The position numbers were made by a program, and so were the translations under genes. Source: GCA-2699365 sp036160955 (GTDB lineage: Bacteria; Verrucomicrobiota; Verrucomicrobiia; Opitutales; Coraliomargaritaceae). From it: 20,091 bases of DNA. This document shows positions 9,013 through 17,063 of this stretch, piece after piece; the first letter of the stretch is position 1; the number at the start of each line of letters is the position of its first letter. Under the pieces are notes generated by a model. The model saw only the letters and a program-made list of their open reading frames with translations, searched no databases and was not told where the DNA came from. Where the stretch lies: positions 1-20,091 of the forward strand of contig JAYYDJ010000023.1 in NCBI GenBank assembly GCA_036160955.1, in the 5' to 3' direction.

Positions 9013-9071
9013 ACGTTGGGAAGTGAACTACTTAATTTATAGTTTATTTTAGCGTTTTTTATTCCCACATT

Positions 9072-12000
9072 ATGTTCCTAAAATACGACACCATTAATTA
9101 TATTTTAGGAATATTTTATAGGCCTTACCAATTGTTTTTTTGCCTTATCATCGTTGGTTTCTCTCTATCAGGATTTGGCAATGAAGGTGCTAATGACATA
9201 CAGGAAAAGCCTTTCGAGAAAAAAATGAGCTTTGATAAGGCTCAAGCCTTAGAGCCTACAGAAATCTCGCAACTTGAACTTCGCACACCTGCTAGCGACC
9301 CGATTCTTGCAAATACAATCAAAAATGAAATCAAGGCACAGAAGATAATCAGGTTGGGCCAAATTTCCGGTATTATTACTGATAGTATCACAGGTAATCC
9401 ACTTCATGCCGTTGCTGTTATTATAGAAGGTACAGATTTTGGAACTATTACTGACATTCAAGGTCAGTACACTCTTTCAGACATTCCAGTAGGTAATTAC
9501 ACCCTGATTTTCATTAAGTCTGGTTTTATTGAAACCAAAATTACTGGTAATCAGATAGTAGCGAGTGGAGAAACGCAGCTGGATTTTGCTATGCCTGCCC
9601 GTCCTATTGAGATGTCAGATGAAATTTACGAATTACAGGATTTTATCGTTACTGCTGAAGAAGTAGCCAGCCAAAATGTTGAGCTACTAATGTATCGCCA
9701 GTTATCGATAGCCTCACTAGAGGCCTTGAGCTCGGAAGATTTTGCAAAGTTTGCTGCTTCGGATGCTGCCGAGGCTATTTCAAAGATTAGTGGTGCGTCT
9801 CTTAATGACGACAAGTATGTGGTTATGAGAGGATTAAATGATAGATATAACACAACATTGGTGAATGGTGTTCGTCTTCCTAGCCCTGATCCGGATCGCA
9901 AGGCTGTGGCCATGGATATATTTCCTACATCCCTCTTTGAGAGTATTGTCGCGCGTAAGACTTACACCTCCAATATGCCTGGCGAATCTTCTGGAGGATC
10001 GATTGAATTGCGAACAAAAAGCGCGCCAGAAGAGCCATTTGTGAAGTTTTCTGCCGGCTTTGGCCAACAATTAACTAGCACTCAAACCGATCAGTATTTA
10101 GGTGATCCTGAGCAGCTGAGCTACTCTAATTGGCTTAAGGGAAAGGATGGTGACAGAGGTTATTCGCTCGTCCCAGGTAGTAAAAATTTCACAAGTAATT
10201 ATCCAACACAAGTAGGCGGGGTGGGTTTTCCGCGGATGGCCCCAAATGTCGTAGCATTCCCAAAATGGGGAGACCGAAGTTACAGTCTAAGTGCTGGGAA
10301 TAGTTGGCTGATTAATGATTGGCTTACCGTAGGTGCGATTCTTGGACTCAAGACAGGAGAGAAAAAACGAACATCCTACAAAGAGTTTTTCAAAAAAGAA
10401 ATTAATGACAGCAAGAAAACTGTAAAAGAGATTGCACTAAAAGCAAACGGAGGCGGGGTGACTACCTCAGAAGAAGAATATTCATTATCAACATTAGCTG
10501 GGTTGAATTTTCAAATAGCGGATCACTCTAGTTTGAATTACACTTATTTGCTGGCAAAAACACTGTCTTCAAAGGCTACCGTTGCAGATTATAAGAAATT
10601 TGGGGAAGTTACTCTCTTCGAAGCATCTACTCCTGATAGTGAGTATCATGATGCACGGGATATTGAGTTGCTCGCCCAGGATCGACTTTTGGAGGCGCAT
10701 CAATTTTCAGGGGAGCACAAGTTTAAATTTTTGATACCGAAAGAGTGGGATTTTTCATGGTATCACACGGATGCATTTATGTCCCAAGGTGAGCCGGATA
10801 TTCGTAATGTCGCTGAATTTTATCCTGCGCAAGATTCATTCGCCGCTGATCCGGGGTTGGAACCGCTGAGCCGTTACCAACGGTTTACCGAGCAAGAAAG
10901 TGCTATGTTTGGCCTAGGGCTGGAGCAAGAGTTTAAGATTGGTGAAAAAGCAAGTATCCGTTTTCAGTTAGGATACGATTCAGAGGATTCGGCAAGAGAT
11001 TTTCAGCAGTTAGAAATGCTAAATCAGGACGCAAGATATGTTACAGACCCTTATTTTGGCGCGATGCCTTTTCCGGACGCATTCGGAATAACTAACATCA
11101 GTGAACCAGAGCGATTTCAAACGACTGTTGGCGGGATGAACGCTATAATTGAGCAGCTTTTTACCACTAACATTGCTAATGCCCTTAGTGATCTAGGTGC
11201 CAGTCAGACTAATTTAAATAACGCTGAGACTAGTTACACAAATGCCGAGTCTGACTTTCTCATTAAAAAAACAAATTTTGACACGGGTTTTATCGGCTTT
11301 GTAGAGCCTGGTACTAATTATGATAATTTCACAAGCTCTAATACTTATAACGAAGCGATTGTGAACCAAGAATTAGCGCGTCTTGAGCAAGGTTTGGATC
11401 CTACACCAGGTCTGGGTGGTTTTGATATGCTAAATCAAGATTATGCCATCGCAGCCTATGCCGATGGTCTACTGACGCCACTGCAGGCAAATTTGAATAC
11501 TGCACAGAGTGATTTTGATTCTGCGGACGATAATGCAGATTTAATAAACAACGAGTACGGCAATTATCAAAATAGCATCGAGCCATTGATAACTGCGCCT
11601 GCAGTCAATATTGTCGATGTCAATTATCCTGGCTTTAGTTTTTTTGGTGATGATGCTTATGTGCTTAATACTCCAAGAGGGTCTTCGCTTTATTCGGATC
11701 AAACGGTGCAGTCTGTTCAGTTTGATCAAGTTGGTGGCTACTTTCAGGCGAGTGGCCGAAATGAAGTTAAAAGTTTTTATGCCTCAGCAGATATAAAATT
11801 CAATGAGCAGCTTCGCGTTTCATACGGCCTGCGCAACGAATCGACAAATTTATTTTACAAACTGGTCGAAAATAACGACGGAGAACCCAGACCAAGCTCG
11901 AATCTTGGTGGTAGTGTGAATCCTTATGTTGAACGCTTTGACCCAATTGACCAGACCGATCGACTCGGATACGTCTCTATAATTGTAGAACCCGTAGAGC

Positions 12001-12992
12001 AGATAAAGATTCAATTTTCTAAATCAACAACGGTAGCAAAGCCTACATTTCGAGAGATTGCACCGTTCCCAATCTTTAATTTAGCAGATAGAAGTTTTGA
12101 AATTGGTAATCCAGGTTTGGTTAAAAGAGTTAACAGTGAGGATTCGCTTTATGTTTTGCCTGATGAATTTGCTGGCTTGGAAATAGCCGATGTCGAAAGT
12201 ATGGATCTTAAGATTGAATACTATACACCTTTAGACGGGGTACTTTCTTTGGGGTATTTTGAAAAGGAAGTAGGCGCGCCAATCGAACGAGTGTATGCTT
12301 ACACTGCTGGTGGGGTGCCGGTAAATACCTTCATCAATAATAATAATGATGCTGAGCTATCTGGTGTAGAGATTGAAGTGCAACAGAATTTGGGAGTTTT
12401 CGACTCATTACTTGGTCCTGTTGGGGAAATGTTTACTATTGGCGTAAATTATACTCAGATTGATGCTAAGGTTGAACGATCCATTTTCGAGCAGAAGGCT
12501 CTCTCCAGTGATAGGGTAGATTTAAGCGATGCGGATACCTTTCAATCTGGCGGTAGCGGAGCAGAAAGGTCTCTTTACAATCAACCCGAATACATCGCAA
12601 ATGCTTTTATTTCATTTGATTTAGAAAAAACAGGCACTAAGATTACACTATCGAACAGTTGGACGGGGCAACAACTCCAAAGAGCGGGCGGGTTGGATAA
12701 TGCGAAAGTCGGTGTACCAGACTTATATTGGGGCGAATTCGCTGGTTTAAATCTCGCAATTCAACAAAATATAGGTGAAAATTTAAAAATTAGTTTTTCC
12801 GCTAAGTATATAAATAATCCGACCCGTAAACTCTACGAGGATAAAGCTTTATTTGATGAGATGGCAGACCAAGAAGTATATGCCGATAGCTCCAATATTT
12901 ATGATTCTTCAGTTAATGGCATTTATCAAAACTGGCGCTCACGCCAGTCAATAGACCCAACTTTCTCACTGTCAATCAGCGGCTCATTTTAA
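9072..12992 (+). CDS. TonB-dependent outer-membrane receptor with CarboxypepD_reg-like domain
   Basis: 1306 residues, long for the family. Order of parts: a signal sequence with hydrophobic core at about 20-35, a linker, a carboxypeptidase-regulatory-like beta domain (about 97-180, with G-I-I-T-D-S-I-T-G-N-P-L and D-I-Q-G-Q-Y-T-L), a TonB-box-like D-F-I-V-T-A-E-E near 190, a plug domain (about 210-325, with V-M-R-G-L-N-D-R-Y-N and S-G-G-S-I-E-L), then the beta barrel ending in F-S-L-S-I-S-G-S-F. Such receptors import bulky ligands across the outer membrane using TonB energy. Residues about 700-840 are helical, coiled-coil-like and unlike a barrel (see findings). No SusD-like partner gene follows. 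Substrate is unknown; the preceding Pho-box-like array and the PiT-like gene 132 bp downstream suggest phosphate or a phospho-compound. Confidence 0.92.
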   Translation: MFLKYDTINYILGIFYRPYQLFFCLIIVGFSLSGFGNEGANDIQEKPFEKKMSFDKAQALEPTEISQLELRTPASDPILANTIKNEIKAQKIIRLGQISGIITDSITGNPLHAVAVIIEGTDFGTITDIQGQYTLSDIPVGNYTLIFIKSGFIETKITGNQIVASGETQLDFAMPARPIEMSDEIYELQDFIVTAEEVASQNVELLMYRQLSIASLEALSSEDFAKFAASDAAEAISKISGASLNDDKYVVMRGLNDRYNTTLVNGVRLPSPDPDRKAVAMDIFPTSLFESIVARKTYTSNMPGESSGGSIELRTKSAPEEPFVKFSAGFGQQLTSTQTDQYLGDPEQLSYSNWLKGKDGDRGYSLVPGSKNFTSNYPTQVGGVGFPRMAPNVVAFPKWGDRSYSLSAGNSWLINDWLTVGAILGLKTGEKKRTSYKEFFKKEINDSKKTVKEIALKANGGGVTTSEEEYSLSTLAGLNFQIADHSSLNYTYLLAKTLSSKATVADYKKFGEVTLFEASTPDSEYHDARDIELLAQDRLLEAHQFSGEHKFKFLIPKEWDFSWYHTDAFMSQGEPDIRNVAEFYPAQDSFAADPGLEPLSRYQRFTEQESAMFGLGLEQEFKIGEKASIRFQLGYDSEDSARDFQQLEMLNQDARYVTDPYFGAMPFPDAFGITNISEPERFQTTVGGMNAIIEQLFTTNIANALSDLGASQTNLNNAETSYTNAESDFLIKKTNFDTGFIGFVEPGTNYDNFTSSNTYNEAIVNQELARLEQGLDPTPGLGGFDMLNQDYAIAAYADGLLTPLQANLNTAQSDFDSADDNADLINNEYGNYQNSIEPLITAPAVNIVDVNYPGFSFFGDDAYVLNTPRGSSLYSDQTVQSVQFDQVGGYFQASGRNEVKSFYASADIKFNEQLRVSYGLRNESTNLFYKLVENNDGEPRPSSNLGGSVNPYVERFDPIDQTDRLGYVSIIVEPVEQIKIQFSKSTTVAKPTFREIAPFPIFNLADRSFEIGNPGLVKRVNSEDSLYVLPDEFAGLEIADVESMDLKIEYYTPLDGVLSLGYFEKEVGAPIERVYAYTAGGVPVNTFINNNNDAELSGVEIEVQQNLGVFDSLLGPVGEMFTIGVNYTQIDAKVERSIFEQKALSSDRVDLSDADTFQSGGSGAERSLYNQPEYIANAFISFDLEKTGTKITLSNSWTGQQLQRAGGLDNAKVGVPDLYWGEFAGLNLAIQQNIGENLKISFSAKYINNPTRKLYEDKALFDEMADQEVYADSSNIYDSSVNGIYQNWRSRQSIDPTFSLSISGSF

Positions 12993-13124
12993 TATATTTC
13001 AATACAATTGATCGTATTATTTGAATAGGCTGTAGCGTAAGTCTTTCGAAGTATAACACCGTAATTTAGATTATATCACTTCGTTTAATGTCTGAATTTA
13101 AGTTCGAATCTGTTTTACAATTTT

Positions 13125-14198
13125 ATGTCTGAGATCTTCATGGTATTAGGTTTCGCTCTAGCAGCGTATGCAGTAGTAGCTAATGATTCCATACAAGCTT
13201 TAGGAACATTCATGGCTTCTAATTCGAAGCGCCCGTGGTGGATTCTTTGGATATGGATTTCCGGCATTATGGTAGCCACAGTCACTTTTGGTTGGATTTC
13301 CAATGGTGGTGACCCCGCATTTGGTAGATTGTCAGCAGCTGGCAAAAATATCCCACATCCTTTTGATTACGGAGGTGTTTTTACTTGGGCGTTTATTCTA
13401 CCACCTCTAGTGCTCGTTATTTTAACCAGAAGAGGGATACCTGTAAGCACCTCTTTGTTGGTTTTAACTGCGTTTAAAGGTATGGTATCTTTTCAACAAG
13501 GCCAAGATCCTAAGGCCGCAGTTGATTTATTCAGTGCAATGATGAAAAAGTCTTTAGTCGGCTATGCAATTGCTTTTGTTCTTGGTTTAGCAATATTTTA
13601 TTTAGTTTTAGGGTTATTTGAGCGTCGAATCAGCGAAGAAGGTAAGACAAAAAATCAGGTACACCCCTACTGGACTATTTTCCAGTGGCTTTCTACGGGT
13701 TTTCTTTGGTCAATGTGGTTGATACAGGACTTAGCGAACATCTTTGCTTATCTTCCCCGAAGCCTGACATGGTGGGGTCTAGCTTTGTCACTCGGAGGAA
13801 TGGTTCTTCTTCAAGGGTACCTGTTTAGAGAAAAAGGTGGGAAAATTCAACGGATTGTTACGGCTAAGACTAATACGATGGACGTGCGCTCTGCTACTTT
13901 TATAGATTTTTTCTACGGAATGGTGCTATTATTTTTCAAGGTTGATTATATTCCTAAATTGTTCGACTTGCTTAATATGACAATACCTTGGCCGCAAAAG
14001 ATGCCCATGAGTACTACTTGGGTTTTTCTTGGTCTTTTAGCCGGGCGAGAGATTGGCTTAGCTTTGAGAATAGGAATTCGAAGTAAGAAAAAAGTTAGTA
14101 AGCTGGTATTTTCAGATGCTGGAAAGGCTTTCGTAGGATCTGCAATAGCAGTTTTATTAGCAATTTTCTTACCTGTAATTATGAGTATAGGTAATTAG
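13125..14198 (+). CDS. Divergent PiT-like inorganic phosphate transporter
   Basis: 357 residues with about nine or ten hydrophobic segments. PiT carriers have two inverted repeats, each with a G-A-N-D-x-x-N-A motif and a P-x-S-T-T motif. Here the first half shows V-A-N-D-S-I-Q-A-L-G-T-F (18-29) and I-P-V-S-T-S (105-110); the second half shows Q-D-L-A-N-I-F-A-Y-L (201-210) and P-M-S-T-T-W-V-F-L-G (294-303). The match is partial but duplicated in the right order, so an inner-membrane ion/phosphate symporter is likely; transport of another anion cannot be excluded. An alternative start is the ATG at 13140, since a TACAAT -10-like sequence lies at 13116-13121, too close to the first ATG for a normal leader. 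Co-transcription with the receptor is possible as I see no terminator between them. Confidence 0.66.
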   Translation: MSEIFMVLGFALAAYAVVANDSIQALGTFMASNSKRPWWILWIWISGIMVATVTFGWISNGGDPAFGRLSAAGKNIPHPFDYGGVFTWAFILPPLVLVILTRRGIPVSTSLLVLTAFKGMVSFQQGQDPKAAVDLFSAMMKKSLVGYAIAFVLGLAIFYLVLGLFERRISEEGKTKNQVHPYWTIFQWLSTGFLWSMWLIQDLANIFAYLPRSLTWWGLALSLGGMVLLQGYLFREKGGKIQRIVTAKTNTMDVRSATFIDFFYGMVLLFFKVDYIPKLFDLLNMTIPWPQKMPMSTTWVFLGLLAGREIGLALRIGIRSKKKVSKLVFSDAGKAFVGSAIAVLLAIFLPVIMSIGN

Positions 14199-14519
14199 CA
14201 TCCCTATCAAGACCTTCCAGATCAATCATTACATCTTCCACAATTGTTGGTTTATAGAATGCAGCGGATGTACCGGTATTTAGTTAGTAGCTTTTTCTCA
14301 GTGAGGAGTTCAATTTATAAGAGTTAAATTCGTATTCTAGGGCTTAGTTGGTCTTTTGAGTAAGAAAATTTAAGAATTGTAGGGCAGGCTTCAATGAAAG
14401 TAGCTCATTTGAAGAAACTTAACACTTTTGTAACTTTAGTTACATTTTAATGTAACATCACAGTGGTAATATTTTCCTGAACATTACGTTCAACTCTTAT
14501 TTATCACATCTAATTCAAA
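14199..14519. other. Intergenic region before the beta-helix gene
   Basis: 321 bp without a plausible gene. No clear terminator follows the PiT-like gene. The right third holds a TAAC-rich repeat array (14417-14456), described separately; the last 60 bp are a leader without a Shine-Dalgarno sequence. Confidence 0.6.
14417..14456 (+). promoter_or_regulatory. Pho-box-like TAAC repeats with overlapping palindromes
   Basis: Heptamers ACTTAAC (14417), TTGTAAC (14428) and ATGTAAC (14450) are in one 11-bp phase; the slot at 14439 is filled by GTTACAT, the exact reverse complement of the last unit. Two inverted repeats result: TGTAAC-TTTA-GTTACA and GTTACAT-TTTA-ATGTAAC. AT-rich -10 candidates follow at about 14467-14475. 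It could bind the PhoB-like regulator or a dimeric repressor. Confidence 0.48.
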
Positions 14520-16088
14520 ATGAAAAAAACATTAATTACATCACTAATAATATCTGTGGCAGCTACGGCAGCTTCTGCGGCAATTATTAAGGTCACTTCC
14601 GACATTACAACGGATACATCATGGAGCGCGTCAAACGAATACATTTTGACGGACATCATTTATGTCAGAAACAATGCGACTTTGACTATCGCCCCGGGAA
14701 CTGTTGTTCGCGGCGAACCAAAGTCCGGGTCTACTTCTTATGATCCAGGAGCTCTGGTAGTAACTCGCCAAGGTCAAATCGATGCTGAGGGAACTCCTAG
14801 TGATCCAATTATATTCACTACAGCTAAGGTCACTACTACGGTTGACTACTCTACTGACCTCGATTACAGCAGTTTGACTTTTATCGACGCGAATCCAAGT
14901 ACATCTCCTTTGACTCCAGGTGCAGGTTTCTCCACCACTGCGGGTGATACAACACACACAGCGAATGAATATCGTGGTCTTTGGGGTGGAGTGATTATTC
15001 TTGGTAATGCACCTACGAACATCATGGATGTTGCAAATGGAAAAGTCGTTAAAACCTCCAAAGCGGCACGCGCTGACTTGGATGATGTATTTGAAGGATT
15101 CATTGAAGGCCTCGACCCGAATGATATTGGTGCAAATTATGGGGTATACGGAGGAAGTAACCCTAATGACAGTTCTGGTACATTAAAATATGTTTCTATT
15201 CGCCACGGTGGTACCAACATTGCCGAAGACAATGAAATCAACGGACTCACTATGGGTGGTGTTGGATTTGGCACACTTATTGAATATGTTGAAGTCTACT
15301 GTAATGATGACGATGGTTTCGAATGGTTTGGTGGCACGGTAAATTCCCGTTACCTAATCTCTCTATATAACAATGATGATTCATTTGACATTGACGAAGG
15401 CTTTACTGGCCTTGGGCAATTCTGGTTCTCCCTACAACTCGATGATGCACTTAATGGTGACCACGGCGGAGAACACGATGGCACCAACGGTAATTTCGAT
15501 AATGCAGATCTTGGTTCTATCAATGGCCACACTATTGTAGGTACCGGTGACAAAGGCTTTGGTATTCCAGTAGCTTATCCAACCATCTACAATGCGACTT
15601 ACGTTTCTGCGGGAAGCGGTGATCAAATGCTCAAGTTCGAAGACTCTTTTGGATGTAACTACTACAATTCTGTATTCGTTGGTTCTAAAAATGAAATGGT
15701 AAATGCGAACGGAACGGACATGGATGACCGTATCTCTGCCGGCGACTGTGATTTTGTCAGTAACTCTGTGTTCTATAATATTAAAGAAAACACAGGAGCA
15801 TTGGCTGCCTCTGACTTATCAGACAATACTGCGATGCAGACTATCCTAGCTTCCAATGGTAATTTATACGATGGTACTAATCCATTTAGCACATTAACTA
15901 ATTCTGCTGTACGTGCAAACGTAGACCCGCGCGCTAGCTCGGCCACTCTCGGTGGCGCTGTCACACTAGAATCAGTGACCGCGACGTTCTTCATCACTGC
16001 TGGTTATCTAGGTGCCTTCAATCCGACTGAAACAGACTACTGGTCTGATGATTGGTCAGTATTTTCCGCTAACGTAGATAATAAGTAA
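14520..16088 (+). CDS. Exported beta-helix-type surface protein, unknown ligand
   Basis: 522 residues with a signal peptide (M-K-K-T-L-I-T-S-L-I-I-S-V-A-A-T, cleavage after A-S-A near residue 20). The mature part has the pattern of a widespread exported family found in Bacteroidota and Proteobacteria, often beside TonB receptors: G-T-V-V-R-G-E-P, A-L-V-V-T-R-x-G-x-I-x-A-E-G-T-P, R-G-L-W-G-G-V-I-I-L-G-N-A-P, Y-G-G-S-N-P-N-D-S-S-G-T-L-K-Y-V-S-I-R-H-G-G and N-D-D-D-G-F-E-W-F-G-G-T-V-N. The repeated short hydrophobic strands with G/N/D turns suggest a right-handed parallel beta-helix. Clustered Asp/Glu residues in the middle (D-D-D-G, D-D-S-F-D-I-D-E-G) could bind calcium or a phosphate ligand through metal. 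No enzyme motif is recognised. It has no PEP-CTERM tail itself, but a PEP-CTERM gene follows by 66 bp. Confidence 0.8.
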   Translation: MKKTLITSLIISVAATAASAAIIKVTSDITTDTSWSASNEYILTDIIYVRNNATLTIAPGTVVRGEPKSGSTSYDPGALVVTRQGQIDAEGTPSDPIIFTTAKVTTTVDYSTDLDYSSLTFIDANPSTSPLTPGAGFSTTAGDTTHTANEYRGLWGGVIILGNAPTNIMDVANGKVVKTSKAARADLDDVFEGFIEGLDPNDIGANYGVYGGSNPNDSSGTLKYVSIRHGGTNIAEDNEINGLTMGGVGFGTLIEYVEVYCNDDDGFEWFGGTVNSRYLISLYNNDDSFDIDEGFTGLGQFWFSLQLDDALNGDHGGEHDGTNGNFDNADLGSINGHTIVGTGDKGFGIPVAYPTIYNATYVSAGSGDQMLKFEDSFGCNYYNSVFVGSKNEMVNANGTDMDDRISAGDCDFVSNSVFYNIKENTGALAASDLSDNTAMQTILASNGNLYDGTNPFSTLTNSAVRANVDPRASSATLGGAVTLESVTATFFITAGYLGAFNPTETDYWSDDWSVFSANVDNK

Positions 16089-16101
16089 TTATAAAGGTTT
16101 C

Positions 16102-16127
16102 GCTTGCCGGATTTACGCTCGGCAGGC
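16102..16127 (+). repeat. Intercistronic hairpin between beta-helix and PEP-CTERM genes
   Basis: GCTTGCCG (16102-16109) pairs with CGGCAGGC (16120-16127) with one G-U pair; the 10-base loop is GATTTACGCT. No T run follows, so it is more likely an RNA-stability or attenuation element within an operon than a full terminator. Confidence 0.5.
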
Positions 16128-16154
16128 ACAGTCTTGAAAGCAAAATATACAATA

Positions 16155-16940
16155 ATGAAAAAAATACTTCTAACACTTAGCTCAGTAACTTTTGCAGTTG
16201 CTAGCATGAATGCTCAAGGTTTTGTTGCAGGCTGGGATTTCAAAGATGTTCCAGCGCTCGATACAGCTGTTGATGGCTATGCGGCAGAGAAAACTGCCAT
16301 AAACAATGGGTTTGCTACTTCTGGTAGTATTTCAACTTCCTTGACGCAGGGTTCACAGGTGTTCTTTGCAGCCAACGGCAATGCAGCGACTGCTCCTGGG
16401 TTTGGTGATGGATTCGATCAGACTACGACCGACTTATTTGGTGGTAGTGAAACCGGTCAGCAATCACTCAACTTCACTGCAGGCAGCGCATTCAATGTTG
16501 TCTTCAACTTCTCCGATTCTTACGATGTAGTCATCAATGCAGATTGGCTCACTAGTAGCACTGGAGGAGGTGCTGATATCCTCGACATATCCTACAGTGC
16601 TGACGCTGGCTCCACCTGGACTACCTACAACAAGGCTGATGGCGAGTATGTCGCACTTGCCAGCACATCTGGCTGGACAGAATCCGACGGCAACGCTGGC
16701 GGATTTATCGGTCTTGTTAGTAGCCAGTCTGACATGACGATTGACCTCACCTCTGTTACAAATGTAGGTAGTACCGTCAATTCTGTCCGATTTGAGTTTA
16801 GTGGCCTCTCGGCCGGTGAACGTGTCGGTCTTGATAACGTACACATTAGTGGTGTCGCAGTAGTTCCTGAGACTAGCACATATGCAGTAATCTTCGGTTC
16901 GATAGCTCTAGCTATTGCCGCTGTTCGCCGCCGCAGGTAA
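16155..16940 (+). CDS. PEP-CTERM-type exported protein, unknown function
   Basis: 261 residues from the ATG at 16155. An earlier in-frame ATG at 16104 is unlikely because it would start inside the hairpin and add 17 residues before the signal peptide (M-K-K-I-L-L-T-L-S-S-V-T-F-A-V-A-S, cleavage after N-A near 20). The mature part starts F-V-A-G-W-D-F and is rich in G/S/T/N, like beta-sandwich proteins. The last 26 residues are a PEP-CTERM tail: V-P-E-T-S-T-Y-A, a hydrophobic span, then R-R-R-R. In such proteins an exosortase processes the tail at the inner membrane for export to the surface or matrix. The motif is P-E-T rather than P-E-P. It probably shares a transcript with the preceding gene and ends at a strong terminator. 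No exosortase gene is in the window. Confidence 0.85.
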   Translation: MKKILLTLSSVTFAVASMNAQGFVAGWDFKDVPALDTAVDGYAAEKTAINNGFATSGSISTSLTQGSQVFFAANGNAATAPGFGDGFDQTTTDLFGGSETGQQSLNFTAGSAFNVVFNFSDSYDVVINADWLTSSTGGGADILDISYSADAGSTWTTYNKADGEYVALASTSGWTESDGNAGGFIGLVSSQSDMTIDLTSVTNVGSTVNSVRFEFSGLSAGERVGLDNVHISGVAVVPETSTYAVIFGSIALAIAAVRRRR

Positions 16941-16957
16941 TCTATCAAATACATTCC

Positions 16958-16994
16958 AAGGCCGAAGAAGATTAGTCTTCTTCGGCCTTTTTTT
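16958..16994 (+). terminator. Strong intrinsic terminator after the PEP-CTERM gene
   Basis: A perfect 14-bp stem (AAGGCCGAAGAAGA 16958-16971; TCTTCTTCGGCCTT 16976-16989) with loop TTAG, and a run of seven T (16988-16994). It ends the beta-helix/PEP-CTERM unit and separates the putative phosphate module from the genes on the right. Confidence 0.92.
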
Positions 16995-17063
16995 ATAAAT
17001 TTTTGCGGCAGTAGCCCTTGGTCTTGTGGTTATTTGTAGGCAGCTGTAGTAGCCCAGAATGCA

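Larger units (their letters stand above)
8660..9071. other. Intergenic region before the TonB receptor gene
   Basis: 412 bp without a plausible gene. It contains a 15-bp perfect hairpin (8732-8764), then an AT-rich stretch, then the four-unit Pho-box-like array and -10 candidate, and a 5' leader of about 50 bp before the receptor ATG. I see no tRNA or riboswitch-like structure in it. Confidence 0.6.

Noticed and set aside
9072..12992. SusCD-type polysaccharide system
   Set aside because: The receptor has the CarboxypepD_reg-like domain, but no SusD-like gene or glycoside hydrolase is nearby, and the promoter resembles a Pho-type site.
16464..16954. Long antisense frames (126 and 109 residues) over the PEP-CTERM gene
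   Set aside because: The plus-strand frame has a signal peptide and PEP-CTERM tail; the antisense frames show no coherent features and follow from low-complexity G/S/T codons.
17007..17055. Repeated GCAGTAGCCC / GTAGTAGCCC upstream of the LolA-like gene
   Set aside because: Only two imperfect short copies with irregular spacing; no operator-like symmetry.
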